From an uncultured Bacteroidota bacterium (GTDB lineage Bacteria; Bacteroidota; Bacteroidia; Chitinophagales; Saprospiraceae), in the NCBI GenBank assembly GCA_937872515.1, contig CALMSX010000082.1, positions 124,001-188,000 of the forward strand: a DNA stretch of 64,000 bases, read 5' to 3'. The notes beneath the pieces are model-generated. The model saw only the letters and a program-made list of their open reading frames with translations. It did no database searches and had not been told where the DNA came from. How positions within the stretch are numbered: position 1 is the first letter of the stretch; each line of letters begins with the position of its first letter. Below are positions 17,942 to 26,488 of this stretch, piece after piece. The translations under genes were made by a program, and so were the position numbers.

Positions 17942-19090
17942 ATGCTGGTTACTTCCAATATGACAACTACCGAAAAAAACTCCATCCTGCTAGACACCAT
18001 TGAGTCTGCTCTTGAAGACATGAGAAATGGGAAAGTGATCATTGTTGTTGATGATGAAGACAGAGAAAATGAAGGTGACTTTATCTGCGCAGCAGATTGT
18101 ATTACGCCTGAAATAATAAATTTTATGGCCACCAATGGTCGTGGATTGATATGCACGCCTATCGAAGAAGAAAGAGCTAGAGAACTGGAACTTGCTTTGA
18201 TGGTAAGAGACAACACCGCCATGCATCACACGGCATTTACCATCAGCATTGATCTTTTGGGGCATGGATGTACAACCGGCATTTCCGCGTATGACAGGGC
18301 TACTGGTATTAAAGCCATCACCAACCCTGAAATAGTAGCCAAAGACTTTGCCCGTCCTGGCCACATCTTTCCTCTTATTGCAAAAAAGGGAGGAGTATTG
18401 AGAAGGACCGGTCATACAGAAGCAGCTGTCGATTTATCAAGACTTGCAGGCTTTTATCCTGCTGGTGTTTTGGTTGAAATCCTCAATGAAGACGGGACCA
18501 TGGCCAGGCTACCACAGCTCATTGATGTCTCCAAAAAATTTGGACTGAAGATCATCAGCATCAAAGATCTGGTTGCCTACCGGATGCGCAATGAAACCCT
18601 GGTCCAGCGCGAGTTGCAAACAACGATGGAAACCCAATATGGTAAATTTACGGTTACTGCATTTAAACAACTTACCAATGGAGACATTCACATTGCCCTC
18701 CACATGGGAGAAATAGATCCCACCTTTCCGACCCTGGTGAGGGTGCATTCCCATGCAGAAACGGGTGATATTCTGGGCATGCTTTTCGATGGCTATGCTG
18801 AAACTTTAAGCAAATCGCTGAAGCTGATTTCAGGCGAGCAGAACGGTATTTTACTGTATATGAGACAAGGTGAAAAAAACGAAGAGCTGCTCAACAAACT
18901 TAAGACGCTTGACAATAATCCGGACAACAACCCTCTTCCATCAGAAGAACAAAGAGATTTTGGTGTAGGAGCCCAAATTTTGAGGGACCTTGGCGTACAA
19001 AAGATCAGACTCATTTCCAATCACCCCAAAAAGAGGGTAGGGTTAATAGGATACGGACTTGAAATCGTAGAAAATATTTTTTTAGACTAA
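17942..19090 (+). CDS. ribB: 3,4-dihydroxy-2-butanone-4-phosphate synthase with degenerate GTP cyclohydrolase II-like domain (RibBX-like)
   Basis: 382 residues. Residues ~15-215 are an intact RibB domain: VVDDEDRENEGDF (metal/substrate acids), TGISAYDRATGI, RPGHIFPL, RRTGHTEAAVDL, and GVLVEILNEDGTMAR. It makes the four-carbon riboflavin precursor from ribulose-5-phosphate. Residues ~225-380 align with GTP cyclohydrolase II, but the zinc-binding cysteine motif is gone: where active enzymes have S-E-C...R-C-D-C-G, this has SHAETGDILGMLFDGY with no Cys, and R-Q-E-G-R has become RQGEKN. The second half is therefore unlikely to act on GTP. ribH is at 5.4 kb. An internal ATG at 17960 is an alternative start. 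Confidence 0.92.
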   Translation: MLVTSNMTTTEKNSILLDTIESALEDMRNGKVIIVVDDEDRENEGDFICAADCITPEIINFMATNGRGLICTPIEEERARELELALMVRDNTAMHHTAFTISIDLLGHGCTTGISAYDRATGIKAITNPEIVAKDFARPGHIFPLIAKKGGVLRRTGHTEAAVDLSRLAGFYPAGVLVEILNEDGTMARLPQLIDVSKKFGLKIISIKDLVAYRMRNETLVQRELQTTMETQYGKFTVTAFKQLTNGDIHIALHMGEIDPTFPTLVRVHSHAETGDILGMLFDGYAETLSKSLKLISGEQNGILLYMRQGEKNEELLNKLKTLDNNPDNNPLPSEEQRDFGVGAQILRDLGVQKIRLISNHPKKRVGLIGYGLEIVENIFLD

Positions 19091-19114
19091 TTTAAAACCA
19101 AACCAATTCATAAA

Positions 19115-19435
19115 ATGAACCTTTTTATACTACAAGCCGGAAGCAGTTCAATGACATCTTTGTTGATGATGGGTGTGCTCTTTGTCATTATGTATTTCTT
19201 TTTTTTACGCCCACAAATCAAACGCCAAAAGGAGCAAAATCTATTTCAGGTAGGTTTGAAGAAGGGAGATGAAGTGGTGACATCCAGTGGAATCATTGGT
19301 CAGATCACCAAAGTGGATGAGAACGAAATTACGCTGCAGGTGGATCCAAAAACCTTTTTGCGTTTTACCAAAGGAGCCATCAGCAAGGAAATGACTGATG
19401 CTTTTTCAAAGTTGCCAAAAACAGCAGGAAATTAA
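19115..19435 (+). CDS. yajC: preprotein translocase subunit YajC
   Basis: 106 residues. A single N-terminal transmembrane helix (about 13-33, TSLLMMGVLFVIMYFFFLRP) is followed by the hallmark RPQIKRQKEQ and a small cytosolic β domain (LKKGDEVVTSSGIIGQITKVDENEITLQ in part). It associates with SecDF in the Sec translocon. secDF is not in the window; secG is at 57.1 kb. It lies 24 bases after the ribB gene and is probably co-transcribed. Confidence 0.95.
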   Translation: MNLFILQAGSSSMTSLLMMGVLFVIMYFFFLRPQIKRQKEQNLFQVGLKKGDEVVTSSGIIGQITKVDENEITLQVDPKTFLRFTKGAISKEMTDAFSKLPKTAGN

Positions 19436-19545
19436 AGAGTTAAGACATAGAGTTAGTGTGGATGAGCTAAAGGTTCTCCACCTGACTTTTTTGTCATTTA
19501 ATCCATTGCCCCAACTTGATTGTAGGAAAAAATTGGCATCCTGAA

Positions 19546-19950
19546 TCAAAGCACTTCCAGAAAATACACATCTGTAGCATTGCGATGTAAGCCACGGGCT
19601 TCAAATGCGCCTGCCTCGTTGTCGCATACTTCAATGAAATCAAACACCGTACAGTTTTTAGGTAGCCCGGAAAATATAAGGGTAAAATGGAATTTTTCTC
19701 CCGGAAAGCAAGGCATCCAATTGGGGTAAAGACAAATATTTTCTACATGCACCAACTCGCTTCTATGGTTGGAATGTTGATCAAACAAATAGGTGGTGGG
19801 CCAGATTCTGATGTTCATGAAGGTGTTCATGGGCGTGTTGTAAAGGATGTGTAATACAACCTGCCCCGCTTCTTCTGTTTCATTGGTTAGTTCAGCCAGA
19901 ATTTCTGGATCTATCTGAATGTTTGGTTCTGTCAGGATATGCAGGCTCAT
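19546..19950 (-). CDS. conserved protein of unknown function coupled to trmD
   Basis: 134 residues from ATG 19950, giving MSLHILTEPNIQIDPEILAE. I chose this start because its ATGA overlaps the trmD stop by four bases, the usual sign of translational coupling; the longer frame into trmD lacks sense. No signal peptide or membrane segment. Cysteines occur in ENICLYPNWMPCFPGEKFHF, KNCTVFDF and EVCDN, with a β-rich look (VVLHILYNTPMNTFMNIRIWPT). I do not recognise a family. Confidence 0.75.
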   Translation of the reverse strand: MSLHILTEPNIQIDPEILAELTNETEEAGQVVLHILYNTPMNTFMNIRIWPTTYLFDQHSNHRSELVHVENICLYPNWMPCFPGEKFHFTLIFSGLPKNCTVFDFIEVCDNEAGAFEARGLHRNATDVYFLEVL

Positions 19951-20636
19951 GAAGGATCCAATTTTTGAAATAAATCCGGCCGTCTTTCTTTGGTTCTGGC
20001 TATCGACATTTCGGTCCTCCAATCATCGATCCGGGCATCATTGCCACTTAGCAAAACATCTGGTACTTTGTGTCCCTTAAATTCTGAAGGGCGGGTATAA
20101 ATAGGAGGGGCTAATAAATCGTCCTGAAAGGTATCCAGTAAAGCAGAAGCTTCATCATTGAGCACTCCGGGGATCAGTCTGCCTACGGCATCCACCACAA
20201 TGGCTGCCGCCAATTCTCCCCCAGATAATACATAATCACCCACTGAAATTTCCCGGGTTACATGGATTTGCCGGATCCGGTCATCGATACCTTTGTAATG
20301 ACCGCAGATGATCATCAGATTTTCCTTTAATGACAACTGATTGGCCATCCCTTGTTGAAAGGTGGCTCCATCGGGGGTCATGTAGATGATATCGTCATAA
20401 ACCCGTTCCTCTTTTAACTCCGTGATAAGATGGTCGATGGGTTCACACATCATTACCATACCGGCACCTCCACCGTATTGATAGTCATCAATTTGTCTGT
20501 TTTTGCCTACGCCATAGGCTCTCAGGTCATGTACCATTACAAACAACAAGCCCCTTTCCTCAGCCCGTTTTAATATAGAATGAGAGAAGGGACTCGTCAA
20601 AAGTTCCGGTACGGCCGATATGATGTCGATCCGCAT
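19947..20636 (-). CDS. trmD: tRNA (guanine-N1-)-methyltransferase
   Basis: 229 residues. Forms m1G37 in tRNAs to prevent +1 frameshifting. The SPOUT trefoil-knot motifs are present: MRIDIISAVPEL, HDLRAYGVGKNRQIDDYQYGGGAGMVM (in part), IICGHYKGIDDRI, EISVGDYVLSGGELAA and the C-terminal YTRPSEFKGHKVPDVLLSGNDARI (in part), including the catalytic Asp region. Length is normal. Transcribed after the FKBP gene, 10 bases away, and overlaps the next gene by four bases. Confidence 0.97.
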   Translation of the reverse strand: MRIDIISAVPELLTSPFSHSILKRAEERGLLFVMVHDLRAYGVGKNRQIDDYQYGGGAGMVMMCEPIDHLITELKEERVYDDIIYMTPDGATFQQGMANQLSLKENLMIICGHYKGIDDRIRQIHVTREISVGDYVLSGGELAAAIVVDAVGRLIPGVLNDEASALLDTFQDDLLAPPIYTRPSEFKGHKVPDVLLSGNDARIDDWRTEMSIARTKERRPDLFQKLDPS

Positions 20637-20646
20637 GGAAATATAA

Positions 20647-21303
20647 TTATTCGTTGATACCCAATAATTCTACTTCGAAAATAAGGGTTGCATAGGGAGG
20701 AATGGATCCGCCGGCACCTCTTTCTCCATAAGCCATATTATAAGGTAGGAAGATTCTCCACTTGTCACCAACAGACATCAACTGTAGTGATTCCTGCCAT
20801 CCTCTGATCACCTGGCCAAGGCCAAAGCTGATAGGCTCACCTCTTTGAACGCTTGAGTCAAAAACTTTACCATCGATCAAAGTACCATGGTAGTGAGTTT
20901 TAACCTTGTCTGTCAGTTTGGGTTTTGGACCACCGGCCGGACCTGAAGCCAATACTTCGTATTGAATACCATTAGGTAAGGTGATCACTCCTGGTTTTTT
21001 ACTATTGGCCGCCAGAAAATCGGCACCTACTTTTATAGTCATTTCTGTTCTAAATTTTGTCATGATACTTTTGGCAGCTGTGGCGTCCATGGCACTTTTG
21101 CCAGCCATATATTCGTCTATGGCTTTGATAAGCAGCGTTTTATCGTAATTTTGAAGACCCGCACTTTTAAGGTCTTCTGCAAGGGTAACCCCTAAAGCGT
21201 AGGTAACTTTACTTTTCTCATCCGTTAAGTCCTGGGCCAAGGCCATAGAAGCATAGAACAAAAAAGCAGCTACTAATAATTTGTCAATTTTCATGAATTT
21301 CAT
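20647..21303 (-). CDS. FKBP-type peptidyl-prolyl cis-trans isomerase (Mip/FkpA-like)
   Basis: 218 residues, exported by an N-terminal signal peptide (LLVAAFLFYASMALAQ). Residues 25-105 form the helical dimerisation region of Mip/FkpA proteins (SKVTYALGVTLAEDLKSAG). Residues 115-217 form the FKBP domain with the active-site pattern YHGTLIDGKVFDSS, GQVIRGWQESLQLM and IPPYATLIFEVELL. It is a periplasmic folding helper and the first gene of an FKBP-trmD-unknown operon. Two in-frame ATGs (21303, 21294) are possible starts. Confidence 0.93.
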   Translation of the reverse strand: MKFMKIDKLLVAAFLFYASMALAQDLTDEKSKVTYALGVTLAEDLKSAGLQNYDKTLLIKAIDEYMAGKSAMDATAAKSIMTKFRTEMTIKVGADFLAANSKKPGVITLPNGIQYEVLASGPAGGPKPKLTDKVKTHYHGTLIDGKVFDSSVQRGEPISFGLGQVIRGWQESLQLMSVGDKWRIFLPYNMAYGERGAGGSIPPYATLIFEVELLGINE

Positions 21304-21417
21304 TTTTGTTTTAAGTATTTAAACACCTGAAGCACAACAATATTGCCTCCAGGCCGCAAATATGAAACATTTTTGGAATATATAATGGCTTTTAACTAAT
21401 TATTAGCATAGTTTAGA

Positions 21418-21687
21418 TCATTGAACAGGGTCGCTCATCCTGCCAATGGCACAACTCACAAAAGACTTAGCCTGGTGTAAAAGGTTGTTGTTGCCCATTT
21501 CAGGGTAGCCCAAAGATGCCAGTTTCTGAACCAAAAGATCTCGTTCCGTCTCAGAATCGATGTGAACTGTGGTTTTATTTTCCTCAATTTCCACGCCTTT
21601 TACACCGTCAATTTTTCCTATGGCCTGGCGAATGGTGTTCATACAACCCCCGCACTTGATGTTTTCAACTTCTATGGTATGGATCAT
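21418..21687 (-). CDS. heavy-metal-associated (HMA) domain protein
   Basis: 89 residues. The ferredoxin-like HMA fold carries the metal site KCGGCM (Cys12 and Cys15), followed by IDGVKGVEIEENKTTVHID. A C-terminal tail after residue 66 has one further Cys. Probably a cytosolic soft-metal (Cu+ or similar) chaperone. It lies 19 bases downstream of the rhodanese gene on the same strand, so the two form an operon suggestive of thiol/metal handling. Confidence 0.9.
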   Translation of the reverse strand: MIHTIEVENIKCGGCMNTIRQAIGKIDGVKGVEIEENKTTVHIDSETERDLLVQKLASLGYPEMGNNNLLHQAKSFVSCAIGRMSDPVQ

Positions 21688-21706
21688 TTTTTATTTTTTC
21701 AACAGA

Positions 21707-22021
21707 TTAGCCTACATATTGGTTCACATTGTGCCAGGAACCTCCATTTACTACATTGTTAAAACCATTTTGTTCTAAAAGAGATTTGGCCATGCTGCTC
21801 CTATTTCCGCTTCGACAGAATACTACAATGGTTTCTTTGCCCTTTAACTTACCCAGATTAGAAGCCAGTGTGTCCAATGGAATGTTCACAGAACCCTTCA
21901 CATGCCCTGAAGAAAATTCGGCTTTTGAACGCACATCCACCAGATATGCACCTCCTTGAATCAAAGCGGCCAGGTCAACAGATGGACCACCACCAAACAG
22001 TTTTTTTATAAAATCAAACAT
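21707..22021 (-). CDS. single-domain rhodanese-like protein
   Basis: 104 residues. After a short leader (MFDFIKKLFGGG) the rhodanese fold includes LVDVRSKAEFSSGHVKGSVNIPL and the catalytic loop VFCRSGNRSSMAKSLL with Cys carrying the persulfide. Predicted to be a cytosolic sulfurtransferase like GlpE/PspE. First gene of a rhodanese-HMA operon with its own promoter at 22036-22043. Confidence 0.93.
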   Translation of the reverse strand: MFDFIKKLFGGGPSVDLAALIQGGAYLVDVRSKAEFSSGHVKGSVNIPLDTLASNLGKLKGKETIVVFCRSGNRSSMAKSLLEQNGFNNVVNGGSWHNVNQYVG

Positions 22022-22035
22022 AGAATTATTTTTTG

Positions 22036-22043
22036 CAAAGATA
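22036..22043 (-). promoter_or_regulatory. −7 element for the rhodanese-HMA operon
   Basis: Minus-strand TATCTTTG, 14 bases before the ATG at 22021, predicting a leader of about 8 bases. Confidence 0.6.
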
Positions 22044-22151
22044 CATAGCCCCTTGTTTTTGTGAAGTGACCTGGGTTACATTGGCAGTCATTTATCATTT
22101 CATTGGGTTTTTAATAACAAAAAACCTGGACGTGGGCCGGAATTAATGATT

Positions 22152-22159
22152 TAATTTTG
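22152..22159 (+). promoter_or_regulatory. −7 element for the hemolysin III family gene, possibly leaderless
   Basis: TAATTTTG with only four bases between its final G and the ATG at 22164. The transcript would start at or inside the start codon. Confidence 0.45.
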
Positions 22160-22163
22160 CACC

Positions 22164-22832
22164 ATGTCAAAAAAGAAACTTCCTTCCATAGACAGTATTG
22201 CCAAAAACAGGGCGCAAAGCCATGAGGAAGAAATGGCTAATACCATAACTCATGCCCTTGGTTTGTTGTTTTGTGTTTTTGCCACTCCCTTTGCCCTATG
22301 GAAAGCGTATCAGCCTGGCCAGATGCAATATTTTTATGGCATCCTGGTTTTTGGTCTGGGCATGCTACTGGTTTATACCTTTTCGTCCACCTACCATTAC
22401 GTCAAGTCTCCTAAAACCAAGGTTTTGATGCGTAAGTTGGACCACATTAGCATTTACTTTTTAATAGCAGGAACTTATACACCTTTGATGATTCGGTATT
22501 TACCTGACCAGTTATCGACCATTTTTTTAAGCACCATGTGGTCCATAGTTTTTTTTGGAATCATTTATAAAATTTTCTTTTTCGATAAATGGGAATGGCT
22601 TTCAGTGGCAAGTTATGTTGCCTTGGGCTGGATGTTGGTTTTTGTCATCAAACCTCTTTGGCTTGCAATGCCCGGTTCTGTTATTGTTTGGATTGTTGTT
22701 GGTGGGATATCCTATATGACAGGTGTTTACTTTTATTTAAAAGACCATAAGCTTTACTATCATTCTGTTTGGCATGTACTTGTATTGGGTGGAACCGTTT
22801 TCCATTTTGTTTCGGTCTATCTTTCCTGCTAA
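22164..22832 (+). CDS. hemolysin III / PAQR family membrane protein (YqfA-like)
   Basis: 222 residues with seven predicted membrane helices. PAQR/HlyIII metal-site motifs are present: E-E-M-A-N-TITHALG at the start of helix 1, SSTYHY (His after helix 2), DHISIYFLIAGTYTP and the terminal HSVWHVLVLGGTVFHF with two His. These residues coordinate zinc in the PAQR hydrolase-like core. The 'hemolysin' name comes from a Bacillus homologue; true function in most bacteria is unknown. A single-gene unit. Confidence 0.9.
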   Translation: MSKKKLPSIDSIAKNRAQSHEEEMANTITHALGLLFCVFATPFALWKAYQPGQMQYFYGILVFGLGMLLVYTFSSTYHYVKSPKTKVLMRKLDHISIYFLIAGTYTPLMIRYLPDQLSTIFLSTMWSIVFFGIIYKIFFFDKWEWLSVASYVALGWMLVFVIKPLWLAMPGSVIVWIVVGGISYMTGVYFYLKDHKLYYHSVWHVLVLGGTVFHFVSVYLSC

Positions 22833-22853
22833 TAACTTAAAATCAAAGTTGTT

Positions 22854-25800
22854 TTATTTGATCACAGTAATATCCCCACTGTACTTAAAAATATATCCAT
22901 CCCATAAAACCTGGATATAGTAGGCGTAAACACCATCTACCACCGGAATTCCATTAAAAGTACCGTTCCAGCCCTGGTGAAGATGGAGCGGTTCATCAGT
23001 TTTGTGATACATTAGATTGCCCCATCTGTCGTAAATACTGAATTCCTGGATAAACAGGTCAGAACCAGAGTTGATATGAAAGGTGCCCTGATCAGAAGAT
23101 CCGGGGTAAATAATATTTGGCAAGATTAGATTGTAAACTTTTTTGCATTCTTCGGCGGTCTTCCTCTTATAGGGCTGGACTACCAGGCTATCACAACCCA
23201 GACTATTTTCCAATATTAAATAAACAGTATCTTCTACGATGGAATCACAAGTCAAAATTTCTGGCAATATGGTAAGATCACTTTTATAGACAAAACGAAT
23301 ATTAACGATTGAATCACATCCGTATGAATTGGTTAACAAAATCTGTTTGGCTGTAGTATCTTGTTGTATGCAGATGGTATCAACTATTTGAGTGAAATCG
23401 TTGGGCAGTGCTTCCCAAAATATTTGAACTAATGAATCGCAGCCCCAGTGATTGAGGTAAAAAAGTTCAATAAGACTATCAGTGGCAATGTCACATCGTT
23501 TTTCATGTATTTTAAGGGTATCGGCACTTACCCATTTAATATCCGTATATACCGTAGAATCACAGCCCCATTGATTGATCAGGGAGTGAGTAAACAAGCC
23601 TGCTTCTTGCAAATTACATGTGACATTTTCCAAAAAAGTGGTATCGGTTTTTAATTTGTCAATACGAACAATGACGACCGAATCGCATCCTATTGATGTA
23701 GTGTAATGATTCTCAAACACACCAGCTTCTTCAGCACTGCAACTTGTTTTAAATATAAAATGGGTATCTGGTAAATAATAGTTTATAGACAATTTGGTAA
23801 TTGAATCACAGCCTGCCTGAGAAACGTTATTTAGTATAAAAGTACCTGCCTGAGTCGAATCGCAACTTAACCGGGAAGCAAAAATGGTGTCGGGGGCCAA
23901 ATAATCAACATGAATGACAATAACTGAATCGCAACCCAAAAATGAGCTTAGGTAAACTGTGTCATAGCCAATTTCTGTATGGAGACAGGAATACTGTTGG
24001 ATCTGGGTAGTATCCGCTTTGATGTAAATGATTTCATCAATCACCACTGAATCACAACCGTAAATTGAGGGATAAATACTGGTAAAGGTCCCTGCCATTG
24101 TTATCTCACAGGTTGAGTGTCGTAAACGGGTAGTATCAACAGTAATCAAAAAAGTAGTTTCTATTACGATACTGTCACAACCAAATTGGTTGGTGGAAAC
24201 GATAGAATTTGTGCCGGCTTCCTGAGGGTAGCATGTAAAAGAGGTTAGTTGGGTTGTGTCTGCGGGTTTAAACAGTTTCTGAAACACTACGATAGAATCA
24301 CAACCTTCCTGGCTGACAAGAGGGATGGTAACAGTCTGGGTGTCTGAGGCTATACAGGTAGTCTGACTTACATATATTATTAAATCATTTTGATATACTT
24401 TGTTTTCAACAACAATTGAATCACAACCATATGCATTGGTATAGGTAGTTTCAAAGATCCCGGATTCAGATAATCTGCATGTGGAAGTAAATAATTTAAG
24501 GGTATCTGACAATGCTAAAAGGGTCTCCACTGCATTTACAATGGGACAACCTTCCGGGCTTAGGGTCGAAACATAAGTAATCGCCTCTTCTCCAGGTTTA
24601 CAAGTAAAAACCTGGGTTAGGAGAGTATCGTTATCAATGCGATGCAAAAGAGAAAAAATCAAACTATCACACCCAAATTTGTTTTTCAACGATTGTTGGA
24701 GCGTATCTGATGTATAATGCCATTGATTTAAATGCCAAATACTGTCACCGGCACAAAAGTTGAATCGATTGTAAATTGTATCCTTTTCTTCTACACGCAC
24801 TTGATAGGATGGTAGTTCAGACAATGCACAAGGTGTTTCCTCACTCGTTATGGAAAGAACACTAATGGTTTGGTTCCGATTGGCTTGAAATTTAAAATGA
24901 TGACCGTTTTCAATCTGTGTTAGTATCCAGTTTTGGCCTGATGTAGATTGTAAAACCATGTCGAAAGGATCTGATAATTCAGAGTTGATTTTGATTTCAA
25001 CACTATCTCCTGAACATACCACTGCGGGTAATTGAAGGGAAGTGATAGCAGAGGGTATAAAATCTATTTCAACCTCGTCATGACCCGGACATCTGTCAGG
25101 GTGACTTACCGTAACCGCATAAAGTCCAGGCTCGGTAACAAACACAAATGAATTGGTTTCTCCTGTATTCCACTGATATGTTGCACCGGGATAATAGGCA
25201 TCTAACAAATAAGTTATTCCCTGACAAAGAGTGGTGTCAGGACCCAGGTCGACCTCCAGTTGAGTCAGGTTTTCAACTTCAAGGAATGCAAACGCATCAT
25301 TAGACGATATGCCCAAAAGGTTGATGCCAACTACTTTAATGATTCTTTGCCCGGGCGTAAGAGGGTCTGCATCATTATAATAAAGTATCGATCTCAACGC
25401 ATTTTCAAAACTGACTATACTGGCATTACCGGTATTGGTCAATGTGATGGATTGGCTTCCTGAGCCGGAAACACTGATAAAAGGCACATTCCCCTCAAAT
25501 TTGAGATACTCTGCGAGGCCGTCCAAAATTCCATCTTCAAGAGTGATGGTAATAGATAAAATTTTAATATCAGACATAATTTTCACATCCTGATCACAGA
25601 TGGGTATTCCGTCTGAAGTGTTGCAATTATACACAGGTCCGTTAAAATCATATTCATCCGCACCGGAACTATTGTCATCGTCGAGGTCTATTATGAAAGG
25701 ACATTGGGTTGCTGGATCAAATTCCGCCAAACTGGTAAAATCAAACATATATTGTCCCGGACTGCACAACAAATTTTCCTCCTGGGTGTCTGGATTAATT

Positions 25801-26456
25801 TGAAAAAACTGTCCATCGAGGTCAGAAGCCAACATCGAATTACAATAACCGGGTAAAACGGTCAAAGCTGGATAGAAGCCGCAATGAAAAACAAAGGTGC
25901 TGGATTGAGGATTACCAGTGTTTACAATAAAAAGTCCATCGTCAGAAACGCAATAGAGTTGATCATTAAAAAAAACAAGGTCACCACCGGCCCAAAAATT
26001 GAGGGGTCCTAAATTGGTAGAACTCGACGATGAAGGGTCAATTTCAATCAAACTATGGGGTAAAGGATTGTTGGAAACGCCATATAAAATATTTTCAGGG
26101 GAACATGTCAGTCCATTAATGTTAAAAACATTTGTCGGAAAAAGTGGTGTGCACAGACCATTGCTAGGGTCTATACTGTACAAAAGACCCATTCCCTGAG
26201 CATACAAAGTACCATCCGGACAGATAGCTAAATCATGAAACAAAATTGGAAGCCCACTCGCTATATCGACCAAGGGGCCAACCGTGGAAACATTGCATTG
26301 TCCATTGATAATGGTAATCTCTGTAAGAAAACCAACCCCGGCTCCCCCTGTAATTCCATAAATGGTTTGGCTTTGAATCTTGTTATTCAAAGAAATCAAA
26401 CAGATTAAGGTTAGGATGAAGTGTTGAAATATTCTATTATTAATCCCATTTTTCAT
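22854..26456 (-). CDS. secreted GCDS-repeat protein with T9SS type B (gliding-motility-associated) C-terminal sorting domain
   Basis: 1200 residues from ATG 26456 (a second ATG at 26471 lies too close to the −7 element). Numbering below counts from 26471. Signal peptide to ~35; ~40-260 has a propeller-like repeat (LAICPDGTLYAQG and similar); ~260-400 resembles a cadherin-like region; ~405-475 is an Ig-like domain (LGPDTTLCQG, YQWNTGET). Residues ~565-1100 hold thirteen repeats, each ending in G-C-D-S (once G-C-P) at exactly 41-residue spacing with a second Cys 24 residues after each G. Residues ~1110-1205 are the type B sorting domain (SIYDRWGNLMY, WNGTFNG, DGVYAYYIQV). Likely exported by Sec, then T9SS. 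Confidence 0.9.
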   Translation of the reverse strand: MKNGINNRIFQHFILTLICLISLNNKIQSQTIYGITGGAGVGFLTEITIINGQCNVSTVGPLVDIASGLPILFHDLAICPDGTLYAQGMGLLYSIDPSNGLCTPLFPTNVFNINGLTCSPENILYGVSNNPLPHSLIEIDPSSSSSTNLGPLNFWAGGDLVFFNDQLYCVSDDGLFIVNTGNPQSSTFVFHCGFYPALTVLPGYCNSMLASDLDGQFFQINPDTQEENLLCSPGQYMFDFTSLAEFDPATQCPFIIDLDDDNSSGADEYDFNGPVYNCNTSDGIPICDQDVKIMSDIKILSITITLEDGILDGLAEYLKFEGNVPFISVSGSGSQSITLTNTGNASIVSFENALRSILYYNDADPLTPGQRIIKVVGINLLGISSNDAFAFLEVENLTQLEVDLGPDTTLCQGITYLLDAYYPGATYQWNTGETNSFVFVTEPGLYAVTVSHPDRCPGHDEVEIDFIPSAITSLQLPAVVCSGDSVEIKINSELSDPFDMVLQSTSGQNWILTQIENGHHFKFQANRNQTISVLSITSEETPCALSELPSYQVRVEEKDTIYNRFNFCAGDSIWHLNQWHYTSDTLQQSLKNKFGCDSLIFSLLHRIDNDTLLTQVFTCKPGEEAITYVSTLSPEGCPIVNAVETLLALSDTLKLFTSTCRLSESGIFETTYTNAYGCDSIVVENKVYQNDLIIYVSQTTCIASDTQTVTIPLVSQEGCDSIVVFQKLFKPADTTQLTSFTCYPQEAGTNSIVSTNQFGCDSIVIETTFLITVDTTRLRHSTCEITMAGTFTSIYPSIYGCDSVVIDEIIYIKADTTQIQQYSCLHTEIGYDTVYLSSFLGCDSVIVIHVDYLAPDTIFASRLSCDSTQAGTFILNNVSQAGCDSITKLSINYYLPDTHFIFKTSCSAEEAGVFENHYTTSIGCDSVVIVRIDKLKTDTTFLENVTCNLQEAGLFTHSLINQWGCDSTVYTDIKWVSADTLKIHEKRCDIATDSLIELFYLNHWGCDSLVQIFWEALPNDFTQIVDTICIQQDTTAKQILLTNSYGCDSIVNIRFVYKSDLTILPEILTCDSIVEDTVYLILENSLGCDSLVVQPYKRKTAEECKKVYNLILPNIIYPGSSDQGTFHINSGSDLFIQEFSIYDRWGNLMYHKTDEPLHLHQGWNGTFNGIPVVDGVYAYYIQVLWDGYIFKYSGDITVIK
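23170..24780 (-). repeat. thirteen in-phase 123-base (41-residue) coding repeats
   Basis: Within the type B sorted protein, the G of each GC(D/P)S motif falls at residue 600, 641, 682, 723, 764, 805, 846, 887, 928, 969, 1010, 1051 and 1092 (from 26471): a constant 41-residue step with no insertion or deletion. A second Cys recurs at 624, 665, 706 and so on to 1075. Copies are diverged in sequence (S-I-V-V, S-V-V-I, S-T-V-Y follow GCD), so the array is old. Confidence 0.92.
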
Positions 26457-26480
26457 CTCACAAAAGAACATCTAGTATTG

Positions 26481-26488
26481 CAAAAATA
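26481..26488 (-). promoter_or_regulatory. −7 element for the GCDS-repeat protein
   Basis: Minus-strand TATTTTTG, 24 bases before the ATG at 26456. The ATG at 26471 would fall at about the transcript start, so 26456 is preferred. Confidence 0.5.
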
